From NCBI RefSeq assembly GCF_963576675.1, contig NC_088911.1:82551256-82615255 (forward strand): DNA of 64,000 nucleotides, in the 5' to 3' direction. Each line of letters begins with the position of its first letter. Positions within the stretch are counted from its first letter, which is position 1. The notes beneath the pieces are model-generated. The model saw only the letters and a program-made list of their open reading frames with translations, was not told the origin of the DNA and did no database searches. The DNA comes from Euphorbia lathyris (lineage: Eukaryota > Streptophyta > Magnoliopsida > Malpighiales > Euphorbiaceae). Shown piece after piece: positions 44,100 to 56,091 of this stretch. The translations under genes and the position numbers were made by a program.

Positions 44100-47000
44100 T
44101 TGCAATGCTTTACAAGATGTACAATGTTGAATGACGCTTGACACGACTGACACTTGTGAGATTGAGACGACCCTCATGATGAGTAAAGTTCCCTAGGACG
44201 CTAGGTATTGGAGGGGTAGCGACATGAGTGGTGGGAATGACATACTTGGTACATTGATACGACTCACGATCTAAAAAGAACAACCTAAGTGACCATGCAT
44301 GAGGTGTATGTGAGGGATTGCCATCCTTGGTGGCAATGACGTACTTCGAAGATAGGCGGTGTTACACGGACTGATGTGACGCTCATGGTATGTCCGAGAC
44401 TCAAACAGACCGTGATGGAGGCATGCGGGGCATTTGTCCATAGTTTACTTAGTATCGATACTGATAATAGGGAACCGTCTTTCTGGGAAACACAAGTTTC
44501 CTGAAACAGACTGACGTAGAGGGCGTGTCCTAAACTAGAAGCAAGCGGGATGAGACCACCGCATGTGGGGTGTGGGTCGATGGTTAGTTTAAACCCAAGA
44601 CACAAATGCGTAGACGTACCAACGGAACCTTGGCGGGCTATGCAGAAAGTGGTAACACACGGGGCGTGCCTCAAACAGGTTAAAGCATAAGGAGGACGCG
44701 AGTGACATACGTGATGTGCGCCAATTGTCAGCTTCTCTTGGAAAGCAACTATTGCAATGACGGGTATTATTTGACGGGATAATGCACATAGAATACCTGA
44801 TACTCGAGGTTCAAATAGGATGCATATGTCATCATCGAGGCATGTGCCAATTATTAATTCCTACTCGACTCACTAGTGCTTGGGCAGAGTGGTTCGAAAC
44901 GTGGTGCATTTAGGAAATGCGGTGACGTACGTTGTATGCCTTAGAGGTAGCCAAACGGCCGGATGGGAGTCCCACTTAATGTGCCCCCACGATTGACTTA
45001 TACGCAACTGACGAACGATGTGATGCCTTGATTTTGGGATTTCGACCATCGTGGGGGAAATCCAACATGCTAAGTACGAGACACGAATAGGGTACGCATA
45101 CGACACACGTATTATCTGACCAACTCTGGATATAGATGAAGCACAGAGATGACTCGAGGGGTACCTTCTAACAACATTGGAAGTGTCAGCTACACACGAT
45201 ACCGACACGCATGGTGCAGTCTAAGGATTAACTTAAGCTAGAGACCCCAAATACCTCGATGAATTTGCGGACATCGGTGCGTCTGGTAGAATGAGAAGTG
45301 TCCTAATTCGATCGAGGTATCAACAAGACGGAAACGACGACTTACCCGGTACGTATCGAAGGTCAATTTGTTTCATAGCGCAAACCTGATGATGACATGT
45401 TTTATGAGAATCCCTAAAGATCTTATGTGGATATTTACGACGTATAGGGTTCATCACCGATATTTGAGATGACTAGGACCTATTACTATGAACAGCTCGA
45501 GGAGCAACGGGGACGCACACCAAGGCCTTCAAGGTAAGTGCCAAATGTTGGATTTAGCCGCGGTATGAACAACTCGATACTACTGATACGAGCGAGACCC
45601 AAATAGCGACACATAGGGCATATGTCTCAGACTCGTAAATAAGGCAATTCAGAGTTTGGGGCGCATAGACAATAATACCAAGGGTGTAAGGGGAGCGTGT
45701 CGAGGATTTGACAACATAAACAAACCGCTGTTTGAGGCGTACTCAAGATATGAGTGACAATTTACAGGGCGTACGTCAAGAGTTTGATAGGAACCTCACG
45801 ACATGAACGACTCAGTGTGTCGAGGTATGAGCGGGATGCTCGAGACGGCCCCATAGGGTACGTGCCTAAGGGTGTGACTTGGACTCGATGACATGAATCA
45901 CTCTATATGACAGGTACGGGCCAAAAGTCCACTTGAACTTGTCGATACAAATGACTCGACGTTGGGGGTGTAAGCAAGATGCACGTGATGACATATATGA
46001 ACTTGCCCCAGATTCGACTGGAACTCAATGTCATGAGTGACTCGACATTTGTCATGCGAATAGGACGTACCGAACCGCGTATGTGGGTGTGTGCCACAAG
46101 CTTAACCCTTACTAGATGGTATAAACGACTCAGTCTTTGATATGTGAGTAAGGTGCGAGGGATGACATACGGAACACGCGTCAAAGGTCGGTCCAGAATT
46201 GGATAGCCTAATGACATATTCGTGGGCTACAAATATTGTCAATGACAAGGCGACATGTGGGGCACATTTTGACAAGGCCCAACGTATGACTAAGGCACAA
46301 GCGGTGACATACGGGATATGCACCGAAAGCTGATACACGTGGCATGTCTTAGCGTGGGATATGCACCTAAGGTTTCGATCTTACAACCACGTAACTTTGG
46401 AGTATAGGTGCACGGCGCGCCGACACACGTGGCGTGTCTTAGCATGCGAAGGTCATGATGGCAACCTACGAGGTGAGGGGCATGGATAATACCACAACGT
46501 AATTTGGAATCACCTAGGCATGGTGTATAGCGTGGCGACATCCGTGGGTATGTCTTGAGATACGAAAGGGAGGTGACGACGACCCGTGAGATTATGGTTC
46601 TATTTGAGATCAAGGTACCAGTCATAATCTTGAGATGTGTTGGCTAAGGCGTAGCGATATACATGGTATGTCTTGAGGCGTAAGTAGGACGTGTGTGAGA
46701 CATGTGATGAATGGTTAATTCGAGTCTCGAGGGAACCGACGTCGTGATATTTTTTTTTCTTTTTTTTTTTTTTGAACAACCGATATGTTGTCGGTGACAT
46801 GGCGACACACCTAGTACGTCTTGAGTTGACCGTGCAGACAGTGTACGGGACTTGCCCCCAAGATGCGAATGTCAGGATAAGCGGGGTATGACCACCAAAC
46901 AAGCCTAACCACGATAGAGGGATACAGGATACATTACGACATATGGGATATGTCTCCGGATGATGTAAACACCACGGTGAAGGCGCATGTGACATGTCAC

Positions 47001-48200
47001 GATGCACCAGGTACACTCTCTAATGGTATGAACAGGATGATAAAGACATGTGCGGTGTATCCCCCACAAAGTATAACATGGCGAAGACGTAGGGAATACC
47101 TAAAGGTCTAAAGGTGCTCCTCCGGACTAATATATGAGACACATCACAAGATACGGGGTATGTCTTCTGTTACACGGGATATGGCTCTGGACTAGTGTAT
47201 CTGATATGGAAGCTGCATATGCGACCTATCGTGATGTACGACCTTGACAATACCCGAACGTACATGATGCACAGTTGTGCATCGAGCACACGTCTTGATT
47301 GGTCTATAGCTGACGTGATGGAGACGCATGGGACCTCCACGATATGGAAGATGGGACGAGGTAAGGATGTATGGGCTACGTCGCAGCCCAAATGGTATGC
47401 CTTTCATCTAACGTACATAACATGGTGAACAAGCACCTGATATTCCCTGACATATGGGGCATGCAACTCATGCCCCTTGCTTGGCGCAAGGAATGAGGCG
47501 AAGATGTACATGATGCGTTATGACACACATGGTACCCCTTCTGACCGGTGTGTAATGACGTGGTAGAGACATAAGGAATGGATCATAATATACGAGGCAC
47601 AACAGGGAAAGGACATGTGGTATACGTCATAGCATAACGGGTACGCCCCTTGATCGGTGTCTGAATGATTAATGGAAAATGCATGGGGGTGCGTTACGTC
47701 CTCAGGGGTATGACAAAGTAAAGATGCTAGGAATACATCACTACATGACAGGTGGGACTCATGGCGGGTAGACACGTGATGACACGACGCAGTAAGGATA
47801 TAGCGGCCACGCCACCAGAGAATGGTACGCCTCTTGACAGGGTAAGGACATATTGAAGGTGTCGTGACGTACGGGGTATGCCAAAACAAAGGCGTATGGG
47901 ATACGCCATGACATAAGGGTTGTACCTTCTGGCTAGTGCCTGGGACACGAGAGAAATGTACGAGGTAAGCTACCATACATACATTATGCTAAGGCGAAGA
48001 CGGATAGGATACGTCACAACATAATGGACATGCCTCCTAGCTAACATATAAACGACACGGCGAAGATGCACGAGATGTGCCAAGGACGTATAGGATGCAT
48101 CCCAACACCTAGGTATGACAAGGCAAAGACGTATAGGATACGTCACGACATAACTAGTATGCCTCCAGAATGACATGCGACGTTGGGGTCGACTCTTTCT
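44100..48200. repeat. About 4 kb of quasi-periodic degenerate repeats
   Basis: The block GACATACGGGGTATGCCTC and variants recur roughly every 80-120 bases: 44704, 44929, 46305, 46527, 46651, 46800, 46937, 47149, 47453, 47523, 47867, 48125 and others. Short open frames here are a result of GC content. The unit is too diverged to align by eye. Confidence 0.65.
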
Positions 48201-50255
48201 CACATTCCTACTAAATACGTCCTAAGTCTATGAAACCTAGAATGGCTGCACGCAATGCGGTTAGCATGCAATGCTCTATATGGTATGATCGCAATGATTC
48301 GTTAAGCATAGAACGCATTATAACTTAAATCTGACTCGACTGATGTACAACAAGATATAAATCCATACGAAAAATCGTACATAACGCGTAATTAGATCGC
48401 AATAAGAGAAAGAAAATGTTAGATAACAATCACAATTATCACATCATCTCTCTTCCATCCTTATTCCTCCACACACTCGTTGGTCCAGGTCTCTTTACTA
48501 GGATTTTGGTTTTTTGGCTCACATTGCAGTCTAGGGGACGCGTGATGCCGTCGATTATTGCGGGAAAGTAAATCAACCATCAGACAATACAGTTCGTTTT
48601 GACGTATCCATATTCAGTGACTAAGAAATCGACCAAGTTGGATTGTCCTTTCAAAATAACTCATCTTTTGTCCTTTCGTGAGACGCATTAGTTCGGGTTT
48701 TGACTCCCTTTGAGCGCATCTCAGTTTTTAGACGTGGTAGGAGTTATTCTTCTAGTCCAATCGTTCGTTATTGTCAATGACTCGTTCCCCTTTATTCGCG
48801 TGGGTTCATGTCTCGATTTTTGGATTACAACGGGATCTTTTGGATCTATCGAGAGACGTAACCACATGTTTATTTAGTGATGGAATCACTTTTGGATTTT
48901 ATTTTAGGGAACGGACTCATCGCGTAACGCGTTTGTTCTTAGCGTCGAGGATTCGTTTGCTCATTTTGCTACGTGAAAGGCGGTGCGTCTTATTTTGAGC
49001 GCACGGTAACCTTTCGGCTAGCAACAATTCGTTGTTTTTCCCAATCCACGGGATATATCATCTTAGTGTGGTTATAGAAAATCAACATTTCGTTGAATCG
49101 CATGCTTATTCAAAGCGAGGACATGACCGTTCTCTTTCCTTTAGGCACGATTTAAGCAAACACGTACATCGGGCCATATTTCTTGCAGTTTTGGTAACGG
49201 TCGAAATGATCGAGTCGTTAGTCAAAACCCGCAGTCTCGTCCATATGGCGTAATTATATGGTTTGGTTTAATTCGGCTTCGAGATTTTAAACGGGGTATA
49301 CTCTCGTCCGAGGCACGTATTCAACGATATTGGTTTATTTTCTTTAACTACTCGCGGGATTAACATATATCGTAGATTTGGAATGATTTTGGTCGTTTAG
49401 TTCATTTTTGTCTTTTTATTTTCTTAGTCACCTTTTGCGGACACATCCATTTCTCTTAAGAATGACACAAGGCATAACGTAAAAGCTCGTCTTTTATTCG
49501 GAAGGGTCGGGCTACTTGTGCGAAACTTTTCACGTTACAACAAGGTCGTTCGAAACAGAAATGTTCTTCGTTTTCGTTTCGTCATGATCTCGTTTTATCC
49601 TAACTTATTTAAAGAATGTGAATAACGGCTACTGTTAATATAGTCTTTTGTATCGAGATGTAACTATCCTTAACACCGAACCGATTCATACTAATACGTG
49701 CTTACGTCATAGCGTATTTCCTGAACACGTGCCTTCGTCGGGACACCGAAAGGGACAAGGCGGGTCGCACATGTTCATTCATATGAGATGACTAAGTCGT
49801 CTTTAGTTCAAATCGTTTCGATGTTTTAGGGTAATTAGTATGTCGATTCATGAGTATATATTAACGCATCGTCTCATTTTCTTTACATAATTTAGGATTA
49901 GACACGTATCATGGCGGTTTGAAAACACGAACTGATTCATTTATCACATCAAAAATAGTAACGGGTAATCCTATGGAAACTTCTAAGGCTACTATATGCT
50001 GACACGGCTGACCGCGGGACCTCACAGGACCGCACAGATTCGCCCCTAACGAATGGATGGGGACCCTCTGGCGCCTTACTGTAAGGGGGAACTTACGCTA
50101 GCCTCTTTCGAGCGACGAATGGACTCTCGCTAGAGGTTTCACGGAAATTACCCAAAGGGTTTGCAATAATGCTCGTGAATGCATACGAAAAGAAGTAAAA
50201 CGATCCGTCCCCGTTAAGGGCTTAGTGCATGCCTTCCGGAATCAAATTTCTCGCT
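48201..50255. other. Leader region of the Ogre-like element
   Basis: Between the 5' LTR/primer site and the repeat region; CpG-rich sequence without a long minus-strand frame. I see nothing else. Confidence 0.5.
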
Positions 50256-50273
50256 TCCCCAGCAGAGTCGCCA
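50256..50273 (-). promoter_or_regulatory. Primer-binding site, Ogre type
   Basis: Minus strand TGGCGACTCTGCTGGGGA, two bases inside the LTR. From family knowledge, Ogre-type elements use a site complementary to tRNA-Arg; I recall this form but could not check it against a tRNA. Confidence 0.8.
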
Positions 50274-50275
50274 CT

Positions 50276-52647
50276 TGTTAGACGAGGTGCCGCGGCCTAA
50301 TCTCCCGGGCGGACCGGGGGGTGGACAACCTCATGGCGACGTAAGCGGTGATTGGCGCCGAAAGCAACCAATCGTGGAATCAAGCTGCTCGGCAGGACCG
50401 GAGCTCGGAGATATGGAAGAGTCGCCACCCACGAATGGGAAAATGAACACCGATCCCTTGCGGGAGACCGGTGTGGGTTCGGGAAACTTAGGTACGAGCC
50501 GAGAAGGCTAGCTCCTTTCCGGAGAAAGGCTACTAGGCACCCCGACATCGCCCGGTTATGAACCACCGGCCTCCTACTCAGCATGTTAGGCGATAACGGA
50601 CTAATCGTATACTTCTTTAAGTTTAAAATTCATTTGAAACCCTTTTCTTTCTCTTTTTAGAAACCGTTTTGAGCATATGATATTGAAAAGCCACACCAGT
50701 AAAGAATCACCCATTTATGTTTATACATACACAGAGAGGGGGAAGAAAGAAGTGGTTTATTTACAACCGTGTTAAATATTATGTCGTGTGCTTATTCTAC
50801 ATTAACTTATTTCCCCAAAACGGATTTATTTACATGGTTCGCACCTTAATCGCCGTTGGAACGATTAGGGTGCGTTTCAAAACCCCGTTTGATGAAGTTC
50901 ACTCAAATCGTAGTTGGAACGACTCGAATATTTGAAAACGTTTGAGATAAAAACCTTTAATGAGAAAACGTGGTTAAACATACAAGTCAATTTTACTTTG
51001 TACAAATTCTTTAAGGAAATGGTTCAAAACTCTATTATTTGCCAAGAAAACGATTTTAATTACAATGTTCGCTTAATCCGTCGTTGGAACGGGCTAAGGT
51101 TTTAAAACGTGATATTTTGAAGACGGTTTGAAATATTAACAAGAATGCCTCTATTTATTTACATTACAAAAAAACATTAGTTTAAATAATTCAATTTGAA
51201 AACTCTTTTTTTGTGATTTATTTTCCCCACTTATTTAATGGACTCTCTACTTATTATAATCACATTAACAAATCCATTTAAACCACCATTTATACTTAAA
51301 CAAAGCCCACTTGAAATATGGGCCCATGAATGGGCCAAAAGAATAAAGAAAATAACTTAACATATACATATACATTTAAATCAAAAGGAGATTATGAGAA
51401 TAAAAATTAATAAAAAGGGACTACATAATACATATATGAAAATACTATATATAGTACATTTACATTTTAAAAGTGTTGAAAATAGCAAATGAATCTTATA
51501 ACTAGGAAAATAACATTTATCCAAAAATAATAATCAATGAAATAACCCAACTATCCCAAAACTACATATATACATAATTATTATAGTTTTAAACATCAAA
51601 AATAATATATACTAATATCTACTAATTATCTCCCCAAAATGCCCAAGTAAATAACATTTAAAATAGAATTTAATGTAACTTGAATGGATAACAATAAAAA
51701 GGAAGGTAATATAATATATACATATATATAAAAATAGAGTAAAAATGGAAAAAACCAATCTCCTAAAATAATCATATATTAAAGTTCTAAAACAATTTGA
51801 AAATCATATATTAACTAACTATATATATGTATACTAAGGATTAAAAGTCTAAAAGTTAAGAAAAAGGGACCGAAATAACATTTTTTACATTTGAGCAGAT
51901 TTACCGACGGAAAATCCGTCGGTAAACAGCATTTAGTGACAGAATTGGCAAATTACAGCAGCACTCCAATATTTTCCAGATTTATTCAAAAGCTTTAAAT
52001 TAAATCTAATTCAATCGTTTTGCACTTCCGAACTACCAAAGATGGATCATAGTTGAAAACGGAAGTTCCTAAAACGATGTTTTCATTTTAAAACGTTATT
52101 TGGAAACCTCTTTTAAATTAAAAAACTTATAATTACAACATTTTCGATACCCGAACTACCTTTTTATCGGATCACAGTTCGTATTGGGATATCCAAAACG
52201 AGGTTTTTTATTTTAAAACAAAACCGAATTTTATTTAACACGAAACGAAAATTAAATAAATACGCTAACTAAATAAAACGTAACAAAATAAATAAATAAC
52301 TAAAGGAATAAAAACTATAGCATAAAAAAATAAATAGAAAGAGAGCATAAAAAAATAAAATAAAGAGTCTAGTCCTCGGATAATACCTTTAATTCAGTAT
52401 CTGACCGTCGAAACCGATTGATTCCACGAACCGCGAACTTCCGTTTTTTTTATGAAAAATTTAGTAAATTGAACTTAGGAAATTTGGAATTTTTGAGAAA
52501 AAAAAAATATTTTTCTCAAAAAAAAATCCACTCTCTCTCTCTCTAAAAATGTTTAGAGTGAGAAAGTTTTCCTCTCAAAAAAGGCCTCTTCTTTACCTTG
52601 GGATCCGTGCCCTTATATAGGGAAACGGATCCCGGAACAATGGGCGA
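50276..52647 (-). mobile_element. Ogre-like LTR 3, truncated (5' LTR, 2,372 bp)
   Basis: Begins TGTTAGACGAGG next to the primer site and is almost identical to LTR 2 until ACAATGGGCGA (52647), then switches to Tat antisense-ORF sequence. The lost part is the palindrome array and everything beyond it (about 620 bases of this LTR) plus the rest of LTR 1. Keeps the TATA (52613-52619, minus), hairpin 51901-51925 and the TTCCAACG hairpins (e.g. 50840-50874). Confidence 0.92.
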
Positions 52648-54684
52648 TAGTACACATAGGGATGTGGCATCGCCGATATCGCCTTTTGCACTTCAAGCAC
52701 TCTGGCAGGATCGACGATATCCCGAAGAGACATGACGAAAGAAGGAAAAGTCACAAAGCGACCAAGAAAGAATCCCAGCAAAGAAAAGCAACCCAAATTA
52801 AACCCAAAGACAGTTCAATAAAAGTAAACATCAGATCAATTGCAGAAATGTAATAATAGAATTCAGAGAACCATTCCGAAAGATCTTCCAAAATCCAAAA
52901 AGTACGATTACATCATTGTAAAAGGAAAGCAAAAAAGGGATAAGCTATCTTCGCCTATTTTTTTCTTCTTAAAACGCCCACAAAATTCGACAGCTTTGGC
53001 CTGGGCCTCTTTGTCGAAGACATCCGGAGAGAATATCAACTCTGGAGGAATAGCGTATCCGGCAGTATGAGCGGCAACAATCAGCATCATCCGGTCCATC
53101 TTGACAAGTTTCTCTTTGCGCTGCCTGGCAAAAGCACGAAGGTCGGTAGCCTCTTTCTGAGCTGCCTTAAGTTCCCGATGAAGTCTCTCATTCTCCGTCT
53201 GAGTGCTCGTCTTATCCTCGGCCAATGCGGCAAACTGACGGGTCTTATCTACTAAACTCTCTTTGAGGCGACGAGTCCAAAGCATGGCCACCCTCAATAG
53301 CAACTTACGGCAGCGCAGCTCTTCGGCATCACGCGACAACGCCTGCAGCAGCTCGGAATTTTTCTTCTTTTACTCCGCCAGCTGGTCGGACAAGCTGGCA
53401 ATCTTGGCTTCATGATGCTCCAGCAACTCGCCAGCACTAGCCAACTTTGCATTCGTTGTCTCTTGCTCGGCCACATCACCTCGCAGACCCTACTACATCT
53501 CCCAGAACACTTTCTCATCATTCACACACATGTCGAATACCATGTTAGCATTCGCGGTGGCCTGCGAACAAAACAACACAATGGGACTCTAATTTTTAAA
53601 TAAGTCACAACATATTAAGGAGAACTTACCACACCAAGAGTCGACAAAGTCTCTATCCCCAGATTCATCTTCGATGCACCATCCATCCGAAATGACTCTC
53701 CAGGAACCCGGGCAACCCGGGCCATTGCCCGCGGTAAGTCCGACGACATCATATCCCCATGCACCGACAACCCTATGATGAACTCGCGAAACTTCGCCAG
53801 CTTCACGTCCATCCTCTTCACCATCTCTGGATGATCGCCCACCCTGTCGACTAGGTCTGTCATCAACTCGGCCTCCTCCTCGGCACGTGTTCACTTCGAG
53901 CTCTCGCTTGCACCACCAACACTATCGTCCGCAACCAACCCTTCCTTCTCGCTCCCCATCACTTCTTTCCCGTTGCTCATCTTTCGCTTCCGAGACGACA
54001 CAGCCTCAATCTGACCCTCATCCACCAAGCTATCATCGAACGCGACCTCGGGTTGCTCCCCCGCCTTGACCAGCTCGTTTTCTATCACAGGAAGCCCCTC
54101 GGGGACCTCTGCAGCCATATCCCCGTCACCAGCTATGGAGAGTACCCCACCCATACTTTGAATCACCTGATTCGAAATCCTCGAGCGACGAGAACGAAGC
54201 TAGAGAAGCCGAAGCACTAGCAAAAGCTTCCTCAGTATTCTCGATACCGACGCTGAACTCATCCGGATCAAAATCTATGCTCACCCGAGGATTCCCAGCA
54301 CCTGTAAAGAAACAACAAAGGAGTCAAACACTTAGCACATTTCCAAACAAAAGCAAAATCACTATCACATCTACGCCACCCACATGCCTCACCTACAACA
54401 ACAACGTTTACGGTTATTGACTCCAACTCGGTAAGCTCACCGGGTGAAAATTTATACCCTCTCTTTCACTTCTCAAAGTCCGACGACACCCAACCCTGCA
54501 GCTGAGCCATCCGCCACTGATTCCAGATGTAATAACTTGAGGCAAGGAAGTGACCGACGAGTTCATCCACATCCTGTTTCTGGTCCTTCCCCACAGGCAA
54601 GGCCTTCAAATACTTCACCAACTGGATCTCCGACTCCAGCATCTCCTGAGGCCTCAGCCACCGACTAGAATCCATGGGATCTAT
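52648..54684 (-). pseudogene. Tat antisense ORF (coiled-coil protein), broken
   Basis: Minus-strand frames in order: 54684-54466 (SSRWLRPQEMLESEIQLVKY, WNQWRMAQLQGW), a piece at about 54300-54170 after an AG acceptor-like site, 54166-53891, 53894-53589, 53521-53294 and 53339-52908. The last is a long coiled coil (ENERLHRELKAAQKEATDLR) followed by HTAGYAIPPELIF. Tat/Retand elements carry such an ORF antisense between pol and the 3' LTR, which matches its place after the pol at 25-33 kb. Frameshifts and stops break it, and the start is displaced past 64000 by the Sirevirus. Function unknown. Confidence 0.6.
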
Positions 54685-56029
54685 TGAAACACCTTTCCAC
54701 ATAATTTTGATTTAACAAAATTGTTTAAGTATAATTGAAATACATATTCTAAACACACTAAGTTTAAATGCTTTGATTTATTCTACTAATGTGTTTGTTC
54801 AATGTTGAGTTAAATTGTTTATAAGACACAAGAGTTAAAAGGCCCAAGCCCAATACAAGTGTCAAAGCCCAAGTCAAACAACTCAGTACAACTCGGCCCG
54901 CGTTTGTCAAAACGTTGTCGCTTTAGACAAAACGCAACTCAGCAACAGAAGGATCTAGAAGACCTTCGGGAACAACTTCAAGATGAAGCTGCTGAGTAGA
55001 TTCGACAAACGTACAAGACAGCAGCTGGCTAAGGAAAACTTCCAGACAAAGTATTTCCTCTTTGGGTAAAGTTCAGACGACACAGTATGATGTCTAGTTG
55101 ACATTACCACAAATGGAGAGACACTCTACCGAGCTGACCAAAAGCTGACCGAGGACAGAAGATACGTAAATCTGATTGGCCGAGAGCTCTGAGCAAGTCA
55201 GGATGACAACGACAGGAAGCCGTTTCCCTCCAACAGTTATTTCGAAATTCAAAATGATCGATGCCCGGACGTCTCTATAAATAGTGCCATCAGAAGCTTC
55301 ATTCGACACAGAACTTGATCAAGCCATTACGCTGACCAAATTTCTACACAAGTTATGCAAGCAAAGAAGCAAAGCAATCTTACACTACAATTCATATATT
55401 TGTGTAAAAGTATAGAGTGATTATTTCAATCGTCTAAAGTGTCTTAGCAAATCATTGTATAGGACAAACACTTATCATTTCTAGAGATAGAAATGAGAGG
55501 CTGAGTACTCGGTTATAGTACTCAGCAAGAGATTAGGATTGAGTAGAGGTATAGAGGAAGGTACTCTTGTCATACTCAGTTGCTAATATTGTAAAAGGTT
55601 TGAGGCTCTACCTTTAAAGAGCTCAGTAGAGGATTCAAAATCTCGGAACGTGTTCCGGGGACAGGACGTAGGCTTAGAAGAAGCCGAACCTGGATAAATC
55701 TGCTGAGTAAAGTATTTCTTACCTTTAACTCCTTATATATATTGCTTGCTTAAAATAACCAAAAACTGACCAAGTAAAGAGGTCAAGTTGAGTTGTGCGT
55801 GTTGAACATCTAAGCTCAGGAATAGACTCTAAGTGCTATCTCCTGACTCAAGCTAAGAAACTGACCTAGTCACCAGTTGACTAAGCCAGTATCTTGCTGT
55901 TTACTCAGCGCCGCTGTTAAAACCTTTTTTCTTAGAAAAAGAAGTCTGCCCTAGTTGCGAAAAAATTTAAATAGTTCCTAACCCCCCCCCCCCTTGGAAC
56001 TATACTTGCAACCCTACAAGGGACCAACA
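54685..56029 (+). mobile_element. Sirevirus 5' LTR (1,345 bp)
   Basis: TGAAACACC..GGGACCAACA, followed by AG and the primer site. Homologous along its length to the minus-strand LTR 22831-24155. TATA box 55276. Preceded by TCTAT, which should recur after the 3' LTR outside the window. Contains a run of 13 C near 55981. Confidence 0.92.
55276..55283 (+). promoter_or_regulatory. Sirevirus LTR TATA box
   Basis: TATAAATA in GTCTCTATAAATAGTGCC; conserved with 23553-23560. Confidence 0.75.
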
Positions 56030-56031
56030 AG

Positions 56032-56045
56032 TGATATCAGAGCTT
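56032..56045 (+). promoter_or_regulatory. Sirevirus primer-binding site
   Basis: TGATATCAGAGCTT, two bases after the LTR; one base off the usual TGGTATCAGAGC initiator-Met site, which the copy at 22814 keeps. Confidence 0.85.
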
Positions 56046-56091
56046 AAAAGCTCACTGTAAAAGGTCTAACAACCTTGAGCTGATCCCTACC

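Larger units (their letters stand above)
39551..50275 (-). mobile_element. Interior of the Ogre-like element (10.7 kb, gag fragment only)
   Basis: Bounded by a polypurine tract (39551-39567) next to LTR 2 and a primer-binding site (50256-50273) next to LTR 3. In element direction (right to left): about 2 kb without features, about 4 kb quasi-periodic sequence, a gag-derived ORF, degenerate GGTTTTCAA repeats, and two 39-bp tandem arrays. No protease, RT, RNase H or integrase was found, so it is non-autonomous and must rely on proteins of a relative. Confidence 0.85.

Noticed and set aside
47195..47428. Possible tRNA or small RNA among GC-rich sequence of the Ogre-like interior
   Set aside because: No cloverleaf, no A/B box pair with the right spacing was seen.
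45240..48200. Many 70-150-codon minus-strand ORFs
   Set aside because: No shared motif with known proteins, overlapping frames, and the underlying DNA is quasi-periodic; gag and pol motifs are absent.
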